Of a stretch of 10,511 bases of DNA, positions 5,581 through 10,511 are shown in pieces. The stretch is from Candidatus Aegiribacteria sp. GTDB taxonomy: Bacteria > Fermentibacterota > Fermentibacteria > Fermentibacterales > JCC-6. Position numbers and translations under genes: made by a program. The stretch lies in assembly GCA_030600975.1 (NCBI GenBank), contig JAUVUL010000018.1:1-10511 (forward strand), read 5' to 3'. The notes beneath the pieces were generated by a model. That model saw nothing but the letters and a program-made list of their open reading frames with translations, did not search any database and was not told where the DNA came from. How positions within the stretch are numbered: the first letter of the stretch is position 1; each line of letters opens with the position of its first letter.

Positions 5581-5855
5581 TAAAGCAATCCTGATTTTGC
5601 CGAGTTGATCCAACCCCCATCGGACTGAATATCAGTGAGGAATATTGTGATATCAGCGTTCCATTGCCCATCAGTAAAGCAGACCAGCTTATCCGCTTCG
5701 CTCTGAATATACGTATAGCACCAGACCTGGGGCACCGTTGCGTCCCAGGTGTTTGTAGTTTCGAAAACTACAAGGTCGGCATCCGACCGAATATCCGTAA
5801 TGAATACCTTAAGGTCAGCTTCAGATTCGATTTCCGTTTTACATAGTACAGGCAT
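5580..5855 (-). CDS. Small repeat protein resembling the DUF6150 family
   Basis: The 91-residue product (MPVLCKTEIESEADLKVF...) is built from about six imperfect repeats of 12-15 residues, each a beta-strand-like unit with (I/Y)xS(E/D)AD followed by hydrophobic residues: EIESEADLKVF, DIRSDADLVVF, YIQSEADKLVCF, QWNADITIF, DIQSDGGWI. This pattern matches what I remember of DUF6150 proteins, whose function is unknown; the family name should be confirmed. There is no signal peptide or membrane helix. ATG at 5855 was chosen over an upstream in-frame start at 5894 because an AGGGGGA site lies five bases before it and the repeat pattern begins there. It follows arcC by 53 bases and probably closes operon A. 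Its TAA touches the REP array. Confidence 0.75.
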   Translation of the reverse strand: MPVLCKTEIESEADLKVFITDIRSDADLVVFETTNTWDATVPQVWCYTYIQSEADKLVCFTDGQWNADITIFLTDIQSDGGWINSAKSGLL

Positions 5856-5908
5856 GATTATCCCCCTTTTCTTTTTCCGTAGGACAGAACACAAAGATTG
5901 ATCATGTC

Positions 5909-6928
5909 TTACCGTTCAGCGGAAGAAACCCCTTCGGAGCCGGAAAGAAGCATGGATTTCTGAATACTGCGGCCTCCATGAACAATCGTTGTTCCTGCTT
6001 CTCCATCAAGAGCCAAAAGAAGATTGCCCGGCGAACTTATTACAACCTTCTCACCGCCATGCTTGAGAAATCCGATGGACGCCCGGATCTTTGGCATCAT
6101 GGAACCCTCCGCGAATTCTCCCTGGTAGACGAACCGCTCCATCTCCTCAAGTGTCGCACTGCGGATAGATTTCTGATCAGGTCTTCCGAAGTTCACATAT
6201 ACTTCCGGTACGGCGGTGGATATTACGTAAGTATCTGCTTCCAGGCGAGTAGCAAGAAGCGCGCTGACGTGATCCTTATCGATAACAGCCGGGACACCTC
6301 TGACTTTGTAACCCTCACGGACAACGGGAATACCTCCACCGCCTGCGCATATGACGATCTGACCGGCATTGACAAGTGTCCTGATGGACTCCAACTCCAG
6401 TATTCTCCTGGGTTTCGGGGATGACACAACACGTCTCCATCCCCTCCCGGCATCTTCTTTCATGATCCAGCCGAACTCTTTATTGATTCTGTGGGCTTCC
6501 TCTTCATTATAGAAAGGACCAACGGGTTTTGACGGATTCTCAAAAGCAGGATCGTCAGGAGCCACAAGGACCTGAGTGACAAGAGCAGTTACAGGGATAT
6601 CAACTCCGCGTTCCTCCAGAACATCTCCAAGTACCTGCTGTAGAAGGTAACCGATATAACCCTGTGTCGCTGCTACATTTACATCCATTCCATCGGGCGG
6701 AACGCATGATGCGGCCATTGCGTTCCTTAAAAGCTCGAACCCGACCTGTGGTCCGTTGCCGTGAGTAATAACAACACCCCCGCGGAACTGTGCAATGGTT
6801 GCAAGCTCCTCGCAGACCGTACGGGCCAGTTTATGAGTGTCCAGATTACCGTTGTTTCCACCGGAGGAGATCAGTGAATTCCCTCCCACAGCCACAACAG
6901 TCCTGGAAATCACCCTAACAGCCTCCAT
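5909..6928 (-). CDS. arcC: Carbamate kinase
   Basis: Carbamate kinase interconverts carbamoyl phosphate plus ADP with ATP plus carbamate (CO2 and ammonia), usually to gain ATP from arginine or purine/allantoin breakdown. The 339-residue product has the amino-acid-kinase fold signatures: VVAVGGNSLI at the N-terminus, THGNGPQVG near residue 55, ATQGYIGYLLQ, CAGGGGIPV, VIDKDHVSALLA, and the C-terminal EGSMMPKIRA and GTTIVHGG. It is somewhat longer than the usual 310 or so residues, partly from short extensions at both ends. ATG at 6928 has AGGAGG six bases upstream and overlaps the end of lspA by 14 bp. Neither arcA nor argF is near, so its role here is unclear; a fermentative ATP-yielding step is one inference. 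Confidence 0.95.
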   Translation of the reverse strand: MEAVRVISRTVVAVGGNSLISSGGNNGNLDTHKLARTVCEELATIAQFRGGVVITHGNGPQVGFELLRNAMAASCVPPDGMDVNVAATQGYIGYLLQQVLGDVLEERGVDIPVTALVTQVLVAPDDPAFENPSKPVGPFYNEEEAHRINKEFGWIMKEDAGRGWRRVVSSPKPRRILELESIRTLVNAGQIVICAGGGGIPVVREGYKVRGVPAVIDKDHVSALLATRLEADTYVISTAVPEVYVNFGRPDQKSIRSATLEEMERFVYQGEFAEGSMMPKIRASIGFLKHGGEKVVISSPGNLLLALDGEAGTTIVHGGRSIQKSMLLSGSEGVSSAER

Positions 6929-7421
6929 TCGTTTCCTCCTTTATAACCTCCTCGGCAGATGCTTCCTTCCGGTAAAGGATCACAAGAATAACGCCGCCGA
7001 CCGTAATAGCTATATCCGCGACGTTGAATGTTGGCCACCGCCATCCAGTGGAACCTATGTCAATAAAATCGACAACTTTGCCGTACATGAACCTGTCCAG
7101 GATATTTCCAAGCGCTCCTCCCAGAATTGCTCCCAGGCCCGCCAGAAAGAACGGAGAATGCTTTCCAAGCTTCCATATGAAAATTGAAACCATCACGACT
7201 GCAGCTGCAGTAATAACGGTCAGGAAGAGCGGGCCTCCCCAGGGCATACTGAACGCAGCACCCTGGTTCCAGGCAAGAGTGAACCTCAGAAAGTTACCGA
7301 GCACCGCTTCAGGATGATGCAGCTCCAGTCCTCCAAGTGCAAGCCTCTTGGTCAGTTGATCAAGCGTCAGGACGCCCAGTGCGGTGATATAACCGCATAA
7401 TCTGGTTCTTGTTATGGTCAT
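6915..7421 (-). CDS. lspA: Lipoprotein signal peptidase (SPase II)
   Basis: LspA cleaves signal peptides of prolipoproteins after lipidation, in the inner membrane. The 168-residue product has four hydrophobic segments (about 8-20, 64-84, 91-108, 134-150) and all the family motifs: DQLTKR (21-26), WNQGAAFS (51-58), GGALGNILDRF (101-111, catalytic D109) and FNVADIAI (132-139, catalytic D136). The start ATG at 7421 overlaps the ileS stop as TGATG, suggesting coupled translation; an in-frame start at 7463 would lie within ileS and add 14 hydrophilic residues unlike the family. The ileS-lspA order is very common in bacteria. Confidence 0.95.
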   Translation of the reverse strand: MTITRTRLCGYITALGVLTLDQLTKRLALGGLELHHPEAVLGNFLRFTLAWNQGAAFSMPWGGPLFLTVITAAAVVMVSIFIWKLGKHSPFFLAGLGAILGGALGNILDRFMYGKVVDFIDIGSTGWRWPTFNVADIAITVGGVILVILYRKEASAEEVIKEETNGGC

Positions 7422-10189
7422 CAAGGTTCGTACCGCTTCAGGACTTCGGCGCATCTGGCACACACATCACCAGGGGCACAGGTGCCAACTTCCGGCAGGA
7501 TCTTCCAGCATCTGTTGCACTTCGAACCCGAAGCCTTCTCGACCGAAACAGTTATCTCATTACCAGCCTTAACGTCAGCATATGAGACAATCAGAAAATC
7601 CGACCAGTCCTCACCATTAGCCGATGCGACCATGTCCTGTGGAACGGTAAGTGAGACCATGGCATCCAGCCCGCCACCTATATCTCCAGCTGCCCGTTTT
7701 TCCTCAAGTTCCTTCAGAACCGTTTTCCTGACCTCCAGATAGGGCTCCCACTCTTCAAGGACAGCGCTATCCTCTTCGGTATCCAGCAGAGTTTCGGAAT
7801 CGGGATAGAGGGAAAGGTGAATACTTTCGTCCCCCCTCAGGCATTCAGGTAGAGCCAGCCACGCCTCTTCAGCTGTAAAGGGAATCAAAGGCGCCAGAAG
7901 CTGAATAAGGTTCTTCAGCATGTAAGCCATGACCTGTCTCGTCATCCTGCTGGATTCAGAACCGGGGTCATTGCAGTAAAGCCTGTCTTTCCTCATATCA
8001 AGGAACTGGCCGGAAAGACTTATAACAGCGAAGTTCCTGAGTTCACGATAGACTCTGTGAAACTGGAACTTTCTGTATTCATCGATGCAGAATCGGCAGA
8101 GTTTCCTGAACCTGAGATAGATATATCTGTCAAAACCCTCAAGTCTGGCGGGTTCTAGATTGAATTCATCGAATTCTCCAAGATTGCCAAGTATGAACCT
8201 TACCGTATTGCGGAGTTTTCTGTAAGCCTCCCTGGCGTCGTCAAGCTGGGAAAGGTCAGCCCTGAAATCCGCCGTGTAATCAACGCTGGCGAACCAGAGC
8301 CTCAGTATGTCGGCTCCCTGATGATCTGTTATCTTCAGAGGAGACACGACGTTACCCAGGGACTTGGACATCTTCTTTCCGTTCTTATCCTGAACGAGAC
8401 CATGGGTTATTATGTTGTCCGCAGGCCTGCTCATTCCAAGGGCTTCACTTGTTATAAGGCTTAGTCCGAACCATCCGCGATGCTGGTCGGTTGCCTCAAG
8501 GTATACGGCGGCAGGTCGCGTAAGCCCGTGCCTCTCGGTAAGCACATTGTAATGGCTCAGCGCACTGTCGAACCATACATCCAGAATATCATCCACCCTC
8601 TGAAGATTGGAGCTTCCGCACGAAGGGCATACAGCCTTCTTTCCAGCGAGGGCGAAAAGCTCTCCGGGATTCATTTCGAACCATATGTCCGACCCCTTCA
8701 AAGCTACTTCTTCGGAAACAGCGTGTATGACCTCGTGGTCAAAGACAGGTTCAAAGCAATCCGGGCAGGTGAAAACGGGAAGAGCCACCCCCCATGACCT
8801 CTGCCTTGAAAGACACCAGTCGGGGCGCACCTCCATCATGTTCTTCATGCGATCGTAGCCCCATCCGGGATGCCATTCTACCTCATCGACCCGCTCCAGG
8901 ACCCGCTTTTTAAGATCGTTCCTTGAAAGGCTGAGGAAGAACTGTCTTGTTGCCCGGAATATCAGCGGTCTCTTGCATCTCCAGCAGTGAGGATAACTGT
9001 GTCTCATATTCTTATCCGCAAGAAGGCACCCGGAATTCTTCAGATCATCCACGATTTCAGCGTTGGCTTTGAACACATTGATGCCTGAATATCTGCCGGC
9101 TTCCTCGGAAAAGGTTCCGTCTTCGTTCACAGGGCTGAATATCTCAAGGCCGTACTTCAGGCCGACTACGAAATCATCAGCTCCGTGCCCCGGAGCAGTA
9201 TGAACGCATCCCGTACCATCTTCCATGGTTACATGTTCGGCCACTATCATAAGGGAAGTCTTGTTATCAAGTACGGGGTGCTTCATCAGAAGACCCTCAA
9301 GCTCGTTGCCCGTAAAAACAGGTTCTCGGAGCACGCTGCCACTGATCTGCGAATCCTCCATGAAGGCTTCCGCCCTTTTATCGGCCACGAGGAATCGCCG
9401 TTTTCCGGTTTCAATGATCACATACTTCTCGGATGGATGCAGAGCCACCGCCAGGTTCGCCGGCAGAGTCCAGGGTGTAGTTGTCCAGATAACAGTTTCT
9501 GTATCCTCTGGAACACCGCGTCTGTCCCAGTCATCAGGATTTTCCTGCTTGAACGCAACATATATCGATGGAGAAGTATGGTCTCCGTGTTCCACTTCCG
9601 CCTCGGCCAGTGCGGTGCCGCATTTCATGCACCAGTGTATAGGGCGCAGACCCTGATACAAGTAGCCGTCTTTCACAAGATCGCCAAATGCCTGTAAAAT
9701 GCCTGATTCGTAATTTCTACTCATCGTAAGATAAGGCAGGTCCCACTCACCGAATACGCCAAGTCTTTTGAATTCCTCTCTCTGAACCTCAACATATTCC
9801 GAAGCATATTCCCGGCACTTCTCTCTTATTTCTTTTCTTGAAAGGTGTTTTCCGTTATCAGGCTGTTGGTCCATAACCCTGTGTTCTATGGGCATGCCGT
9901 GGCAATCCCATCCAGGAACGTACGGGGAATCGTATCCCATCATGGTGAAGGATTTGACTATGAAATCCTTCAGTATCTTGTTCAGCGCCGTTCCCAGGTG
10001 AACATGTCCATTTGCATAGGGAGGTCCATCATGGAGAATGAACTTCGGTGAATCCATTCTTGCCTGCCTGATTTTTACGTAGAGGCTTTCCTCGTTCCAC
10101 ATTTCAAGTATTTCAGGTTCCTTCTTAATAAGATTGCCCTTCATGGAGAAGCTGGTTTTCGGCAATTTTATTGTATTTTTATAGTTCAC
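7421..10189 (-). CDS. ileS: Isoleucine--tRNA ligase
   Basis: IleRS activates isoleucine, charges tRNA-Ile and hydrolyses mischarged Val. The 922-residue product is the bacterial type with a C-terminal zinc module. It shows NYKNTIKLPKTSFSM at the start, PPYANGHVHLGTALNKILKD (HIGH-class motif read as HLGT, residues 64-67), WDCHGMPIEH, the CP1 editing domain with TTPWTLPANLAVALHP, DVWFDSALSHYNVL, ATDQHRGWF, KMSKS (606-610), and zinc cysteines 891, 894, 910 and 913 (CNRCW ... CARC). The start is GTG at 10189: its first base overlaps the upstream stop as GTGA, with GGGGAGGT eight bases before; the next Met (residue 17) would remove conserved sequence. The Thr in HLGT is, as I recall, a common variant in IleRS. 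Confidence 0.97.
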   Translation of the reverse strand: MNYKNTIKLPKTSFSMKGNLIKKEPEILEMWNEESLYVKIRQARMDSPKFILHDGPPYANGHVHLGTALNKILKDFIVKSFTMMGYDSPYVPGWDCHGMPIEHRVMDQQPDNGKHLSRKEIREKCREYASEYVEVQREEFKRLGVFGEWDLPYLTMSRNYESGILQAFGDLVKDGYLYQGLRPIHWCMKCGTALAEAEVEHGDHTSPSIYVAFKQENPDDWDRRGVPEDTETVIWTTTPWTLPANLAVALHPSEKYVIIETGKRRFLVADKRAEAFMEDSQISGSVLREPVFTGNELEGLLMKHPVLDNKTSLMIVAEHVTMEDGTGCVHTAPGHGADDFVVGLKYGLEIFSPVNEDGTFSEEAGRYSGINVFKANAEIVDDLKNSGCLLADKNMRHSYPHCWRCKRPLIFRATRQFFLSLSRNDLKKRVLERVDEVEWHPGWGYDRMKNMMEVRPDWCLSRQRSWGVALPVFTCPDCFEPVFDHEVIHAVSEEVALKGSDIWFEMNPGELFALAGKKAVCPSCGSSNLQRVDDILDVWFDSALSHYNVLTERHGLTRPAAVYLEATDQHRGWFGLSLITSEALGMSRPADNIITHGLVQDKNGKKMSKSLGNVVSPLKITDHQGADILRLWFASVDYTADFRADLSQLDDAREAYRKLRNTVRFILGNLGEFDEFNLEPARLEGFDRYIYLRFRKLCRFCIDEYRKFQFHRVYRELRNFAVISLSGQFLDMRKDRLYCNDPGSESSRMTRQVMAYMLKNLIQLLAPLIPFTAEEAWLALPECLRGDESIHLSLYPDSETLLDTEEDSAVLEEWEPYLEVRKTVLKELEEKRAAGDIGGGLDAMVSLTVPQDMVASANGEDWSDFLIVSYADVKAGNEITVSVEKASGSKCNRCWKILPEVGTCAPGDVCARCAEVLKRYEP

Positions 10190-10511
10190 TGCTCCTCACC
10201 TCCCCGGGTGAATTTAAGGTTGTACAGGTTCACAGCCGCGGAAGCCACTTCTCGAACCGGTAGGGGCTGAGTATTCATCGTTTCCCAACCGTGGCTTCTG
10301 ACCAGGAGCGCGACTTTTGCTCCTCCGTGTCCTGCTATTTCTGCTTCGTCTATCCCCTCGGAAACCAGAGTCTCGGCACCAAACAGCCTGAACTCTGCGG
10401 GTGTTGCCAGTCTCCAGTCCGGGACCCTGCCCACAACACCTCTGTCCCACCCGCCATCCGGCGAAACGTACATACCCATAAGCGAAGGGAATCTTGGTCC
10501 CAGGTCGTCCC
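10186..10511 (-). CDS. Purine-nucleoside-phosphorylase-like protein, C-terminal part (5' end outside window)
   Basis: The frame is open to the window edge; 107 C-terminal residues are visible, starting DDLGPRFPSL. The GPRFP stretch, then TPAEFRLF, then a segment with EAEIAGHGGAKVALLV follow the order of the GPRFPDM, YETPAEIRML and AxxxHxGxKV blocks in purine nucleoside phosphorylases (PNP_UDP_1 fold). The distance between GPRF and TPAE is shorter (about 28 residues) than the roughly 45 I recall for classical PNPs, and the usual GMSTVPE motif is replaced by SEGIDEAE, so substrate specificity is uncertain and another superfamily member is possible. Met at 10479 is internal rather than the start, since the GPRFP motif lies upstream of it. 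The stop overlaps ileS by four bases (GTGA). Confidence 0.5.
   Translation of the reverse strand, partial: DDLGPRFPSLMGMYVSPDGGWDRGVVGRVPDWRLATPAEFRLFGAETLVSEGIDEAEIAGHGGAKVALLVRSHGWETMNTQPLPVREVASAAVNLYNLKFTRGGEEQ

Noticed and set aside
5978..6424. 148-codon plus-strand frame inside arcC
   Set aside because: Shadow of carbamate kinase; the minus frame carries all catalytic motifs.
7422..7463. Upstream start of lspA within ileS
   Set aside because: The extra residues are the out-of-frame reading of the ileS zinc module; TGATG coupling at 7421 is the usual arrangement.
9976..10003. HLGT instead of HIGH in IleRS as a defect
   Set aside because: A Thr at the last position of this motif is, as far as I recall, common in IleRS; the rest of the enzyme is intact.

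Overview
The window reads as ordinary bacterial chromosome, probably one end of an assembled (metagenomic?) contig. It is almost entirely on the minus strand and of moderate GC. Gene content (RNase Y, ZapA, the thrS-infC-rpmI-rplT block, LspA, bacterial IleRS) is clearly bacterial. A lone secreted beta-rich protein with a tail ending TWGSIKTIF suggests, from memory only, an uncultured phylum near the FCB/Fermentibacterota-Eisenbacteria kind; this assignment is weak.

Layout from high to low coordinates, in the direction of minus-strand transcription. Operon A holds the C-terminal part of a purine-nucleoside-phosphorylase-like protein (cut by the window end), ileS, lspA, arcC (carbamate kinase) and a small repeat protein resembling the DUF6150 family. 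The first three junctions overlap (GTGA, TGATG and 14 bp), so these genes are probably translationally coupled. Operon A ends in a nested palindromic REP-like array (5491-5580). The array fills the whole gap to a convergent plus-strand gene for a secreted protein (4845-5492), which has its own well-formed sigma70-type promoter. A divergent promoter region (4635-4844) follows. Operon B then runs tRNA-Val(GAC), thrS, infC, rpmI, rplT, a small coiled-coil protein, zapA and rny. It couples translation factors and ribosomal proteins to a Z-ring regulator and the membrane RNase that starts mRNA decay. rny may also have its own promoter.

Points that stand out: (1) ThrRS has Phe at residue 334, where the family's zinc-binding Cys is expected, while its other zinc ligands and its editing site are intact. 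(2) infC starts at ATC, seven bases after a perfect AGGAGG, in line with the rare-start autoregulation known for IF3. (3) A 158-bp symmetrical, MITE-like inverted repeat sits between infC and rpmI and contributes bases to the infC stop codon. (4) The REP-like array likewise touches the stop codons of both flanking genes. (5) The first 108 bases are a near-perfect fold-back of the rny coding sequence, most likely an assembly or amplification artefact that truncates rny. I see no CRISPR, phage, toxin-antitoxin or defence system, and no clearly new multi-gene system.
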